Below, in pieces: positions 9,984-24,900 of a DNA stretch of 64,000 nt. Each line of letters begins with the position of its first letter. Positions within the stretch are counted from its first letter, which is position 1. This DNA is from Spisula solida. Its lineage: Eukaryota > Mollusca > Bivalvia > Venerida > Mactridae. The notes beneath the pieces are model-generated. The model had not been told where the DNA came from, made no database searches, and worked only from the letters and a program-made list of their open reading frames with translations. The DNA lies in contig OX365944.1 in assembly GCA_947247005.1 (NCBI GenBank), forward strand, positions 23,597,501 through 23,661,500. Direction: 5' to 3'. Made by a program: the position numbers and the translations under genes.

Positions 9984-12900
9984 GTATGGTTGTTTGTTTG
10001 TATGTTTTGTCTATTCATGTTTGCCCGAGACATATTTATTCCATGGTCATATTACAGTAACAGGGGTGTCAATTTTCCTGATTAATCCGGAATTCCGGAT
10101 TTATCATTCCTGAAAGAGCAGTGGCTTCTGACCAAATTTAAAGTTATTTGATGAAACTGTCTCAAGAAATGGCAAAGTTATGGTAAATTTAAGCTGCTCA
10201 GAAGGATTTTCTTTAATACCAACAGAGTTACTTATGAAAACAATGTCATTGAAGGACAAATACGATTTTCCTGATTTTTAACTTGGCCCTGTTGACACCC
10301 CTGCAGTAAGTGCATGGTCGTTTGATTTTTTTCCTGTCAGATTTGCTAATGACTTTGGTTCTTTAATGTGCCTGGTGTAAAGCACTTTAACACAGGATAA
10401 TAAGAATGATAAGATGATGTTATTTTATTATAATTATCCTGAGTTAAAGACCACCTGTGAATAAATACTATTTCAGAATCTGTCTGCAAAGCCCAACAAT
10501 TTTATCTCTCATGATCATTCTTTTTTTTCCATTTTCAATCATATTTGAACTTTTAACTGGAGGGGGGGATGGCATAAAACTAAATGACAAACGTTGCTTT
10601 AGAAATTTTATGCATTGCATGACATTTGTATTGCACATTGAATAAGGACTGTATTTTACTTGTTTATTACTAGTATTTTTAAATCCATTCTCTTACTTAT
10701 AGTGATAGCTTTATGGTTGTTTCTTTATCATCTTCTTGTAAGACCATCTCCTAACAAAGAACACTATTACAAAACACGTATGCAAAGACCACCAATTTTT
10801 ATCTACCATCAGGCCATTTTCAATGATATTTGACCTGTAGAGAAAGACTACATGTATATGTCAACAGGGTTCCTACAGTTCCGAAATAATCTGGAAATCT
10901 GGATTTGCTGCTATAGAAAGAATAAACTTTTCAGCACAAAATAAAAGTTATTTGATGACAAAAATTAAATACATTAATACAAAGTAATGACTAAGTTATG
11001 TTCATTTGAAATTTCATAAGCTGAATTTTAAGTATAGAACTCCATGTATGTTTGAAACATATGTTTTATACAGTGGTTTGTGCTAGTGGCACCCGAAACA
11101 AACTTGCATCTGATTGTCAGGACTGGGCATTATGTCCCAGTAAGACCCCTGCTGTCAACATAGATAATTTTTTCATGTTTAAATACTTGCCAAATGAACT
11201 TCATACTTTATTGTTTTATATTTCAGTCTATGGGCCCTTCATTAGTCCTTACCTGGATTCCTAACTCTACCCTCCAAAAAAACACAAAAAGCATTGAAAA
11301 CAGCCCTAACAGATCTCATCGAACAACTCCGAAAATAAGTCCTCGACGTACACCGCGTCAGGAATTTGCCAAACCAGATAACTATGTAAGCACACCAACG
11401 ACATGTATGACAGATCTGTCACCAATGGATTCATGCGTCTCTGTCGGAAGCGATCTGGCTGACAGGAATAGAAACAAGAAACGATCAAGCTTAGACAGTA
11501 ATATTGATGAACTCTCTCTTAGTTCGAAGACGGAGAGTGTGGGTAGTACCTCTCTAGATGATGACAAGAAGAATGGAGCTAACGAGGGTAAGGTGAAAAC
11601 TGAAACAGATGCTATGGAGGACCGTGATAATGATATTATTCAGAACAATGAGAAATGTGTTAATAACTTGAAGAAAGAGAGGAAAGTAGGGCTGAATGTT
11701 AATGATTTGTATATGGACAAGACAAGTCATGGGGATTATGATGAAACTTGTAAAAATAAACCATCTAGTGAGAGGAATTGTAACGGTGATAAATGTGTGA
11801 TTCCTAAAGCTAATCAGAATGATGTTAGTGTGATGTCTAGACAGAGAAATAGCTCTAGTAAGTCAGTTAGTATAGAAATGGAAGGTGATAATTTGTGTAT
11901 TACAACGGAAGAATTAGATGATGATGTTTTGAGTGATGCTTCATCAGACGATGTTGATAAACATTCTGATAAGTTCACTGAGAATAACATTGATACCACA
12001 GAAGCTGAAGGTAAGGGAGGTAATCATGCAAGCGACAGTGGTGCTGACACTCAAAGTAACGATACATACTTCACGACCAGTCCACAGAGCCTAACCAACC
12101 AGTCTGTCCCAGCTCACCCAGATAGCTTGAATCTTAGTGCAATAAACTCTACAGCAGTGTCACCAGCTGTTGAGGATAATCTCATCACTACGCCGGATAT
12201 ATTCATCAGTCGGCGTCGCAATGAATCATCATCGTCATCGACGACCACATCAGGTCCAGATTCCGGCCCACCAAGTCTGTATTCATCGTCTCCATCATCA
12301 TTACAACAGGAACCAGTCATTTACCTGGATACGCCTTCCAGTCCCGAATCTTTTACTCATAATTTACAGTTTCCTGAAAACTCTGTTGTCTCGAAAAAAG
12401 AACGTGGCAAGAAAACTGCAAAGGAGCAAGTATGTGGTGTGTTCTCTGTTGATCTTGGTAAGTAGGCATTTGGTAGGAAACATGTTTATGTTTTAATGCA
12501 CCACCACCTGTTAAAACTGTTACAATGGAAACTATGTCCATACAATATTGGGTCATTAAAACTCAGTTTCAGTTATAAACTATAAACAATAACATTTTTT
12601 AAGGTTTTCTGAATCTCCTTAGAGTTTTAACTTGATGCGTTTGTTGTGGATTAATAATGCTTGTTTTTGACATTCCAATAGGCAAATGATGCCATTTTTA
12701 ACTTGACTTTTCAAGGAAAATGAGAGCTTATAGTTATACTGTCACTCGAGCATCAATTACCAAGGTTTGCACAGGTCTTGAAAAGTACTTGAATTTGATG
12801 CCTAGTATATGAAAAGTACTTGAATTTTGAAAAAAGCATAATTTCTGGTGAATTGGTCTTTAATGTACTTGCTACTTAGTTATAGAAAATGGACAAAAAT

Positions 12901-15900
12901 GATAAAAAGAGATAAGAGATGTAAAAAAAAGTGGACTTAAATCATAACACACCACCATACTGACTTAAGTTTTTCGTAATTGTTACAGCTGGAAATGACC
13001 ACAGTCACATTGAGTGTCCGATTACTCCGGCTTCTATCATTACATGTACTTCATTGCATTTTTAGACACTTTAATTGTATGTTTATTGCCATAGCAATAC
13101 CAGTTGTTTGGTCCTTGAAAATGGAAGAAATGTACTTGAAAAGTCCTTGAAAACCTCACAAAATCGCAATTTAACAAAAAAATACGATTTTTTTGCCCAT
13201 GAAAATAAGTGGTTTACAGTAGTGGATACATTAACTTTTAATGCCAACCAGGCATAGTACAGAGAGTTTGACTGGACTCTTGACCTTTTATTAGCATAAT
13301 TAAACTGCTGTTAATTATATTGTCTATATTTATAATTCCGAAAGTGGGAAGTATCCTGAAGACGTTCAAGGAGTAGTATCAACACCAATCTAAAGGAACA
13401 TTATTGCACAATTAAAATCATTATTCAAGGCATGAACCTTGTAATATATTCATGCATAAAGGTCAGGTCAAATTCTCCGTGCTAAAGGCATGAACTAGCT
13501 GGATACTCACCATTTAAACATATCAGCACAGACCCCTTCCAGGATTCAACCTGTCTATGCCTCAACCACTTGGATGTAAAATATTTTGTACTTTATAAAT
13601 TATACTTTGGTTACTATTTGATTGATGTTGATTTGAATGACATTGTACGTGTACCTGTAATTGTTGCATAAATCCATGTGATATACCGGCACTTTGTTTT
13701 AATAACATGGGTCATACAATTCTAGAATAATCCGGAAATCCGGATTTGCTGCTCTAGAAAGAATGTACAACATAAAAGTTATTTGGGGAAAACATAAGTA
13801 CTGACTGAGTTCTGTTCAATTGAAATTTCAATCATATGCTGACTTTTAATATTATAACAATATAACTACAGTTTTGTGTAGGTCTGTGTGCTAATGGCAT
13901 CCGCATAAGATTTTTTGCGTCTTATTTTCAGGATTGGGCATTTTGTCTCAGTGGGACCATTGTTAATCAATTACCTGTATTATTATTATTTCATGAACAG
14001 GTCAGATGAGATCATTACGAGTATTCTACAGTGATCCTGATAATACGATTGGTCAGATTGTCATAGCCAGTCGGGAGAGTCAGTATAAAATACTACACTT
14101 CCATCACGGTGGTCTAGATAAACTAGCGGAGATTTTCCAAGACTGGAGTCTGTTTGCTACAAGTCATGACAAGGTTTGTTGCTTTCTTGTGTTCAAACAG
14201 TCCGCCTCAATAGCCTCGTGGTAGAGGGTCTGTTTCCAGTGTGATATGTATCAGGTTCGATCCCAGGCTGTGACATACCAAAATCGTTACAGGTATATCT
14301 CCCTTGCTTGGCACTTAGCATAGTAAGTTCCAGGTAACTTCTGGTTTTAGGATAATTAATGTGACTGGGTATTGTCTGTATGATTGAAATACTGAATGAC
14401 TGAAAAACAGTGCCAAATTAAAACAATATTAATAGAAAAACTTTAATGTCCACAATGTTTGTTTCTGTAAATTTTGTGCACAATTCACATCTTGGTTATC
14501 TGGGACATAAACTATGTCGCTCAACCTAATCAAACACAAACGAAGCCCTTGTTAGCACTTGTCAGCTTTTAGCTCTTGTACTCACCTGAGGTCACAATTT
14601 GGACCTAATCTTTATGAAACCATGCCACACTGTTTATAAATCTGGAGCAAGTACTGGGACACGTGGAGTCGAAAACTACATCACTTTGTTAAATCAAAGG
14701 AAAAGCTTGTGAACACACTAAGATCTACAGTTATGCTTCACTCCTTCAACCTTCATAAACATTGACACAGCGATATATGGCTACACGTATCATGGCCCTC
14801 GTTAACTCAGTCAGGAAAATATGAAACAACCACCATTGTGTTCTAACTATTTTGTTTTAAACTTTGGAAACAACAATAAATTACAGCATTTAAAATTTGA
14901 AGTGATTTCTTTTTTCTATCAATATATAATCAACTCATTTAATATAGCACATGGTATCTATTATCTCAATGTTCGTTTGTTGACTAACCAGTTTGACAAC
15001 GGAAACTGTTGACAAACTGGTTAGGCAACATTAATGTTGATTAATCGGCTTAGCAATGGAAATAATAACAATCGGGACAGCATATGAGAGAGGTGACAGA
15101 TGATAATTTAAAAGGATTATATTTATTTATATTGGCCTTATTGAACTTTTATAAACAATGTTTAATTTGTATCTTTGATAGGCGTATAGTATCTGTTGGT
15201 TGATTGACAAGATTAAAAATGATAAAATAGATAAATAACATGTGGCCTCATTTTATCTTTATATTATCATTCATATCACAAGGTATTTACTGTTATATCA
15301 CATCAGAATTATCTGTATTTGTATGTAACATACTCGTTTAGTGAATTTGAAAACAGAATATTAGGTAGTTTGATACAGTTTTGTTATGGTAAATTATGAA
15401 CAAATAATTGAGTCAATATAGACTGGATAGAACAGCAACACTCGCCAGCACCGATGTTTGTTTAACCAATTAGGCTGAGTTTAGAGCCTAGTTCACAGTC
15501 TCAACAAATCTCCTCTTGGTCCTTTGACAGAGTTTTATTTTTGATGCCGCGAGAGTGTGTAAACACAAACTTTCGGGCATCCTCCAATAATCAGTCTGCT
15601 ACATTCCTGATCATACAGGACACAGTAAGTGTAAGATTGCCCATCTATAGCATCAATAACCTTGTCACCTTGTATCCTGTCTCCGACGATCTGGATGAAT
15701 GCACCGTTATTGTAGCTTCCGACTAGACATACATCACCAGGTAATATACATAAAGGCCATGGCTCTGTGATATCTACGGTTATACAGCCACTAAAAGTTC
15801 CATTTTTCTTATTCAAAATAATCAAACCTTTTGTTGAATCGGTCACATAAATCTTTTGTTGTTTCTCACTGAGTACTATCTGCCTACATGCTGAAAACAT

Positions 15901-18900
15901 CTGTTCTCCATTGGTATGCTTGTCATATGTTCTAAGTTTGGTACCAGTTTTACTGTAGACACTTACTTTATTGTCCTCACAAGCTAATATTTCCTGGGTA
16001 CCAGCATCATACGCCATCCCGTATCCATCATCAGCTAGTTTGAATGAAGATTTTAACTGCATCGATTGACCAACAGATACAAACTGAACAACTTTACTAT
16101 TCCGGATTCTCACAGCTACTTCATCCTTAATAGTTTTACAAACTGCTACCGGGTTACCTGATAAGGAGATCTCTTCAGTGAATTGCAACTCTGCATTTAA
16201 TCTCTTCAACTTTCTATTCAAATAATCTACAAGAAGCAAGTCTCCAGAATCCAGCTTACACATATCAAATACAATTATGGTTGTTTGCATGTCGGTACTC
16301 TGCTTTACATTGACATTTCCATGTAATGTTGCTCTATACTCAGTAACAACAGTCTCAGCTTCAAGCTGGAAATCCTCATCTAATTGCCCAAGGGATTTCA
16401 TTCCTTCAACCAAGTTCTTCAATTTCTTGTCAAAGGTAAATTCAAGTTTTTTCTTCTTCCAATCTGTCGTCATGGCTTGAAGTATGGTTTCAGCATCGTC
16501 TGTCACTACCTTACTCATCTTGACGTTTCTAAACAGGACCACATCTTCTGTAATCTCTAGTCTCTCCACGTGTAAATCTGTATTAGTTATCACGGCATCC
16601 AGGGCTCCAACATCGTCATCAAGATCTGTCTTGTGCGCCTCATACATAGAACGTATATCGCTTCTCGTTGAATCAGCCAAGCTCTTAACCTTAGCAATAA
16701 TCTGCTCCTCGTAGGTATCAACATTTGTAATCAGTTCTAATTTCTCCTTCTCAATATTATCCATGTTTTCTGTTCGTTTATCCTTTTCTTGTTTTAGTTT
16801 ATCCAAAAGTTCTGTCAGCTCCTCTCTTCTCTTATTCACCTCTGGATCGGATTTGTAATCCTTTGCCGCTTCTACTGTAGATTGTCTTGTGCATGTCCTA
16901 GAAAAACATGAAACATTTACTGATAAAATGTATGGTTAAATAGATGGAAAACAAGTATTGAGCCATGACTTACTTACTGACTTTTCATTATAGACCAGTG
17001 ATTTTTTTCACTTCTTTGGGAAAGGGTCCGGGTCCGTTCAGATTGGGAATTTTCACGTCGTGACAACTTGAAATTGGGAATTTTCATGAAGCAGAAAGGC
17101 CAAATAAAACATAAAAAGAGATTACATGTGACTGCTTACTTGTTTCTGTAAACTTTAATGCTTGACCTTTTGTCAAAAATGTTCATGTCTTCGTCATTTT
17201 ATGTCCGATTTTGAATTATTTTTTTTAAATGTCCATTGGGAATTTCTCCCTTCAATTTTGGGAAAATTATAGCCTTTTTCTAATTGGGAAGGTACCGTTA
17301 ACCGGTAGCAAACAAAGAAGGAAAAAAGTCACTGTAGACTCTATTTACTATATACTGAAAGGTTACGTCTCAGAGGTCAGATTCTATCTAGGTACCTAAT
17401 AAAACATGCAGACTGACGTGTAGGTTGATTCAAATGACCCGAATGCTCTAGATAGAATACACTTTTCTGCACAACGTAAACTGTTAATAATTATTTGATA
17501 AAAAACACTAAGTATTGACTGAGTTATGGTTATTTCAAAATTCATATTCTGAATTTTAACATACAAACAATGTTTGAAACCATGTTTTGGTGAAGGGATG
17601 TGTGCTAATGGCACCCAAAACTGATTTGTGTCTTATTATCAGGATTAAGCATTGTGCCTCAATAGGACCCCTGCTGTATAATGATATTGAAAACCACACC
17701 ATACAGCTTTTCTCTCTTGTTTAATATATCTTTTTAGGAGGGGGGGGGGATGGGGGGCGGGCTAAAAAAGACAAGGCGTCAATGTGGCATAAAACAGAGC
17801 GAGTGGAGACATGTTTCTCAAGGATTTCATATATATTATAAATGGTCTAATTAATACTTATTGAAATACATTTGATGTATTTGGTAAATATTGCTGCTTA
17901 CCTGTGTTTAACCACAGCACATATTCCACAGCAAACCATGTTATGGTCCTTGCAGTACGTATCAAGCGGTTTTCCTGGATGTAGGGTACATCTCATAGTC
18001 TCCGATGGCACGCTTGTTTCTTCTTCCGATTGAACGGATAAATCTGCGTCTGATGTCTGTATATGGTTCACCTGGTGTGAGCGTAATGACGGGAATTTGT
18101 TGTGATCATTCAGGCATTTTGTACAGAAATACATCTCACAGTCCACACAGTAATGTCCAGCTCTCGTATTCCTACCATTCTCCTTACATGGTGAACAACA
18201 AGAATGTATCGTATCCATTAATTCATCTGTGCAATCTGTAGACGATACTCCAGTCGCCATGTTGTACGTTTGATTGTATGTTTAATATCTCATTCAGTGC
18301 ACATTCTACATTGTAATTGAACTATTGTACCTTTGTTTAACATGTATGTCGATATTCTAAAAACGACTGTCCACAGTAAACTATAGTCACAGTTGCCTTT
18401 ATCTTACATGTATGTATATTTTCTGAAAATGACTGTCCACAGTTAAACTTTAGTCTCCACAGTTAAACTTTATCTTACATGTACTGGGTGTATATTTTCT
18501 GAAAACGACTCCCACAATCAATGAATACATGTATCTAGCAGGTAGTTTATCTCATATTTAACCAGTTATGATCACAGGTATACCCGGTAACTCCAACGCG
18601 ATAAATTGTAATACAAAAACAGGCACAATATTGCCTATATTTTTGTTATTGATTAAAATCAAGTATTGTAACCATTATCATTGAAAGCATTAAAACATTT
18701 GGCACAACATATAAAGTTTTCATGCTCCTTAATATTCTGAAACGATAAATATAGCGGATTTTATGTTTGTTTTTATCAATGCAATTTATCGCATTAGAGT
18801 TATATCATTGATAAGAGTAAACAAACAAAATTTTTTTTATAATATTTATAATATCTAAGAGATTTTGAATGGAGGCAGTTCTAATGATGTGGTCTTTGAA

Positions 18901-21900
18901 TGTAATTACTTTATGAAGATATCGCAAGCCATTTCCTTGTTTTGATATCATGAAAATATGACCACTTTACTACAAATGCACCTTTCTAAGATAATTTAAA
19001 TTTTATAAAAGATTTTTTTTTACTCTTTATCAATGATTACAGATACCTGTGGTTATGATTAGAGCATGGCTAAATTGGGAGTGTTATTTATCAAGAGATC
19101 ACATAGCTTTCATTTGACTTTTGAAACTGCATTTTAATTAATGAATTTGACAAGTGTCAGTTTTGACCCTTAAAAAATTTTGGCTGTAGACTCAAAATCA
19201 CTTTATTTATGATACAAATTGTCATGTAATATTTTTATGAATCTTCGAAAGCTTGGGAGTTGGATACTCTTCATCTGTGGAAACTAGGGAAAGCCCTGGA
19301 TCAAAGTAATCAGTTAAACTAAGTGTAATAGTTAAATTGATAAGCATGCATAGAGACAGAGAGGGGGGAGCTAATGGGTCTGAACCTCTCTGAATTTTGG
19401 CAAATGTGGTTGTTAGTTTATATAATTGGAGGAATTTGTCAGGACTAAGAGATCAAAAACCCCTTTGAGAAAGATAGCTGGTTGGACCATCATGGGCAAA
19501 ATAACTGGTTGGGCCCCTTTCAGACCTGTTAGGTGAAAAAATATCTGTACATTGATGATAAAAAGAATCTCTCTCTCTACTTCTGGGGACTGGGGCTGGG
19601 GCCATTGGTTTGGGGAAAATTCACATCATTTGACTGCCGAGGGGGAATTTGTAATCACTCTTTGTCTGTCGTTTGAATAAATTACCCCCGGCATTGGTGT
19701 CTCCTGACCTTGAGACATATAATGAAACTTTTTGTACTGGCAACTTATTTGAAGACCCTGCTTAGGAAATAAAAAAGGGCTGATGGATGTAGGCCTCTGT
19801 TTCAAAAAATAAAATAAAAATAGTTTCTGACAACTTGTTATAGTCAAGCGTAGCGCCCGTTTTGCAGCGCTCTTGTCCATAGCATGGTCGCTGGGTCAGT
19901 GATCCTCATGGTGAATTACCACTAGACTTTCAGTGTACAAACATTAATGAATTAACATTTTACCCTTTATGTTTTATCACAGTTGAATGAGACAGAGAAG
20001 CATTATAAACAGTTTATGATTGTGAAGCCATCGATTACGGAGGATCAATGTCATCCTGAAGAAGGTGTATATTCAATGGTCACTGAGGATATATGGCGTA
20101 CACATATGATGGATGATGGTATCATTGAAGATGACTATCAGCTAAGAAAGGTAACATCAAAACTTTACAATTTTATATTTTTAACATGTCTGCTGAGCCA
20201 TGTGGTTTTTCCCATATTGAATAGCAATTTCTCAAATTTTCTGACCATTTGAGTTTTCCTATTTCAACTAAATTTGGATTTCCAGTGTTCAATAGCCATT
20301 TTGCATTTTTCCCCATAGTAGTTGACAATGTGGCTTTTCCCGTTGTTGACTAATGACAAGTCAGTTTGGTTTTCCTTTGATCAATAGCCATGTGTGTTTT
20401 CCCATATTGACTAACCACCGTGGTTTGCTGGTGTTAGATTACACATGTTGGGTTTCCAATGTTAACAAAGCTGTTCTGATTATCGCATATATTTTACCAA
20501 ATCACTGTACTCATTGATGTGATACTATACAATTCAGCGTGTACTCATTATTGTGATTGAAATAGCCTTTGATTTTCCATCACTGTACTCATTATTGCAA
20601 TACTCTACAATTTGTCGTGTACTCATTATTGCGATAACCGGAAGTTGACTCGTTTATACACTGTGCTGATTGTTCCTGTGTGTTTTCTCTTCTTAAATAG
20701 TTTTACATACTAGGAAGCTGGTTGTCTGCAGTTCCCTTTGTGTTATTGATACGCATTTTTGCATGTTTTGTTCATTGTATTGAAAGTTAATTTTAGTTGA
20801 CAAATTTGTATTAAATGGTTTAAATTTGTTTTAATTCAGTTTCATTTTAATATTTTTATTCTTACAAAAAACATTTGGCAACAGGCTTAGCCTATAGTAT
20901 CCCTCTCCTTTTAGTTAATTCAGTCTTGTAACCAATTGCAAATTTAAAAGAAGACATTGACAGCCCTATCATACAAATAATTTTATTTAAACAATAAACA
21001 CAAATAATCCAGTCATTAGCAATTTGAGTTGATTGTCTCCCTTTAATCAAGAATCAATACATATACACAATTGATTTGATAACTGCCTTTAATCAAGTCT
21101 TGCACACAAATTGATTTGAGTATCTCGCTTTAATCAAGTCTTCCATACCAACTGATTTGATTAACTGCCTTTATTCCAGTTATAAACAAATAGATTAGAT
21201 TGCCTCCCTTTTATCAAGAATCAATACATAATTTATATACAGGGGTGTCAATTTTCCTGATTTATCTGGAATTCTGGATTTATCATTCCTGATATAGCAA
21301 TGGCATCGGACCAAAATAGTTATTTGATGAAAATATCTCAAGACATGGCAAAGTTATGGTAAATTTAATCTGCTCTAAAGGATTTTCTTTAATACAAACA
21401 AATTATGGAAACAATGTCATCGATGACCTCTTGTTTTTGCAAAAATGGTCGGCCGCATATGATTTTCCTGATTTTTTATTTGTCCTTGTTGACACCCCTG
21501 TATATAATCCAGTTAGGATCTGGTGACATTGACGTAGCCGTTTATGTGTACACAGAATATTACAATCATTGTCTGAATAGGTAGTGTGAATATCGTTCGT
21601 TAATTAAGCATCGAAATTATTTCTGTCTGTTTAAGTCTTTATAATAAGTTTAACATCGTAATAATGGACCCGACGGCTGCGTCACTGTATTCTTACCCTG
21701 GCTGGACTATATACAAATTGATTCAATTGTCTCCCTTTAATCAAGTTTTGTACACAAATTGATTTGATTCACAGTCTCCATTTAATCAAGTCTTGTATAC
21801 AACTTGCTTCATTTGTCTCCCTTTAATCAAGTTCTGTACAGAATTTGATTTAATGGTCTTCTTTCAATCAAGTCTTGCACTCAAATTGATTTTATTGTCT

Positions 21901-24900
21901 CACTTTAATCAAATCTTGCACACAAATAGATTTGATTCACAGTCTCACTTTAATCAAATCTTGCACACAAATAGATTTGATTCACAGTCTCCTTTTAATC
22001 AAATAAATACTGTAGCGCACAGACAATCCAAGTCTTCCACACAAATCGATTTGACTTATTGCCTTTAATATAGAGATTAATAAGAGATTGGATTGCTTCC
22101 CTTTAATCAAGACATTGAATTTGAATATATCTTTTAAAAATAATCTTAATTAACATCTATTGTAATGTTTTCTTTTAGTCAAATCATACACTTGGATATC
22201 ATTTGTATTACCACTTGTCACAATCAGTTTCATTTGTGTTTCATTGAAACATACTGAATTTGGATTTGTTACTGTTTGCTGAGAGGTTCTGATATTTCTT
22301 ACTTCGTAGCCATCTTGGGTAGATTCTATTTCCACCAAGTTTCCTTGCTTAAAATCACAGAGAACTATGCTTTCATTTGTTTTTACACATACACCTTTGG
22401 CTTCTGAGATCAATCCTTTCATGTCTATTTTCTGAACACTGTCATCGTTTACTTGAACCGACTCATCTGTTCTAATATCAATGGAAATAAGTCCAATGTT
22501 CTTGTCGGCTATATATAGCTTATAGTCAGACTCATTTAAGGATACTACTAAATGCTGTGGGTTCGAAAAGATTTGCTTTCCTGAATTATCATATAAATAT
22601 GTTTGTAGACAATTTCCATTAGAATCGTAGACTTGAATTTGTCCTGGACATTCCATTATTGCATTTCCTCCGCAGCTTACATAAATTCTATCTGAGCAGC
22701 ATGCTACTCCTTTACATGGATTTCTAACCTTAAAAGATTTTCCTAGCGTCATGTTTTCACCTTTAAGGGTAATCCACTGGATTCTTTGTAGTAAATACAA
22801 TGAAACAAGCACCTCATGGTCACTATAACAGCACACTGCCCATGGTATACCTTGTAGAGGACACACATTGATTACATCCAAGTTTTTATTGAACCATTTA
22901 ATGTTACTATTGTTCCAATCTGCGAGAACAACCGATCCGTCTTTCATGAAACATGAACTGTTTATATCACACACTGATTGATCACTTTCAGCTTGTATAT
23001 TATACTCAACAAACGGCATACTGTTGTCTGTTTCTTGATGTTCAGCAGGATCAGCATCAGTGTCTGTTACACTTTGTACTAAAGCATATACATCACATAT
23101 AAAACCATCCATAGCATCACACAGTATTGTATCATGTGTCTGCCATTCTGTCCTTCTTACATTTTCAGTAATATTATTGTAATAGTTTTCAGTGTCCTGT
23201 ACAATTTTATGAGTGTCTTCTTTAGTTTGATTTGCAAAACTTGCCAGATCTTTTAGTTCATTCTCATTATCAGTTTCATTAAGTTTCTTCAATGCTGCCT
23301 CAGCTTTTATTTGAAGCCTTGTTAAAGTTGCGACTTTGACTGAGAACTGCTCTTCGATTTCTTTATGAGCTTGGTTCATCTTGTCTAAAACTGTTGATTT
23401 TAGTTCATCTATAAGATTATTAATACATGAATTTAGATGATCAAACTTGTGTTCAGTGTTTGCTTGGAGTTTTTCCAGTCTAGCTTGTGTTTCCGCTGTT
23501 TCTGTATCCATCATTTGATGTAGTTTGGTTTGTACATGTTCTAAGTCACCCTTTATATCTTGGCGTATCTTGTTCTCTTGTTGCTGCTGCTGTAACATAC
23601 ATGCCACACTGTGGTACCTGAAATAGAACAAACATCTCATTATATTGAAACAATAGATTCACCTTCAGACCTCAATGAATCCACTCGTCCGTTGTCCTGC
23701 ACAATACCTTCCTTCTTTATTTATATAGCCGGACAAGTAAGATTTTGGGGGTTTCTTCTTTGTCTATATTGCAGGACGAGTGCTTTTAAAAATATTTGTT
23801 GAGGCCTGACCTTGATAGCCTGGTGGTTGAGGGTACGCTTGGAGTGTGAGAGGTCTTAGGTTCAATCCATGGCTGTGACATACCAAAGTCTTTAAACGGT
23901 TTTTCAGTCGTATGGAGACAACCCAGTTACATTATCCTGACATCGGGTAAACCAGCAGTTACCTGGATTAACTATGCTGAGCGCCTAGCAAAGGAGATAT
24001 ACTAGTAGTAGTAATATTTTTAATGAATTTGGTATGTCGCAGCCAGTGGGATTGAACCTAGAACCTCTTAGTCTCACTCAAAGTGGATGCTCTATTACCA
24101 GGTTATCGCAGTGGACATTTTTATACAGATTGTGTGTATGTAAGTTGATGTATCAGTATTTCAAACTACAGTGTATATCATTGAAATGAAACCTGTGTAT
24201 AGTTCATGTAGCTTGATATTGATGATAGAAGTTGGATATTGATACTACAAGATGTGCTATAGACCATTTCATTACACATGCAGGGGTATTGTGTTTCAAC
24301 TTGTCTAAATTTAGTGCAGTATTGTTCTATTTCATTGTTTAGTTAATACAAATTGCGATAGTATTGCTCTAATCCTCTAGCGAGGTAAGGGATAGGTGTA
24401 TGTTAAAATAATAAACATCTAATTTGTATCTTCTTCGTAGGAAAAGGCTGTAGTTAACATTGCCTGTATGCAATACCAAATTAAAGTACAGCCAAATCTT
24501 ACTGAATTATAGAACAGTCAAATCTTACTGAATTATAGAACAGTCAAATCTTACTGAGTTATAGAACAGTCAAATCTTACTGAATTATAGAACAGTCAAA
24601 TCTTACTGAATTATAGAACAGTCAAATTTTACTGAATTATAGAACAGTCAAATCTTATTGAATTATAGAACAGTCAAATCTTACTGAATTATAGAACAGT
24701 CAAATCTTATTGAATTATAGAACAGTCAAATCTTACTGAATTATAGAACAGTCAAATAAGTCCACTGACTTAAGTTTGAATGCACATAATTATACACTAT
24801 CCTTACTGGATTTCAGTATAAGATAAAACAAACCTATAGGCTAAACAATGATCACCAAAATTGCTATCAGATTGAAACAGTATAAAATTTTATTATTCAT

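Noticed and set aside
11194..11226. Start of a protein at the ATG at 11194
   Set aside because: This is intron sequence; the acceptor at 11226 and homology place the exon start at 11227.
12170..12496. 108-residue ORF rich in His and Arg
   Set aside because: Shadow frame of TBC1D16 exon 2.
22150..23640. Single-exon 496-residue protein starting at 23640
   Set aside because: The first residues are intron sequence; the TTTCAG acceptor at 23618 and the phase-matched exon at 26095-26354 show a two-exon gene.
24489..24757. CRISPR-like 26-bp repeat
   Set aside because: Head-to-tail minisatellite without spacers.
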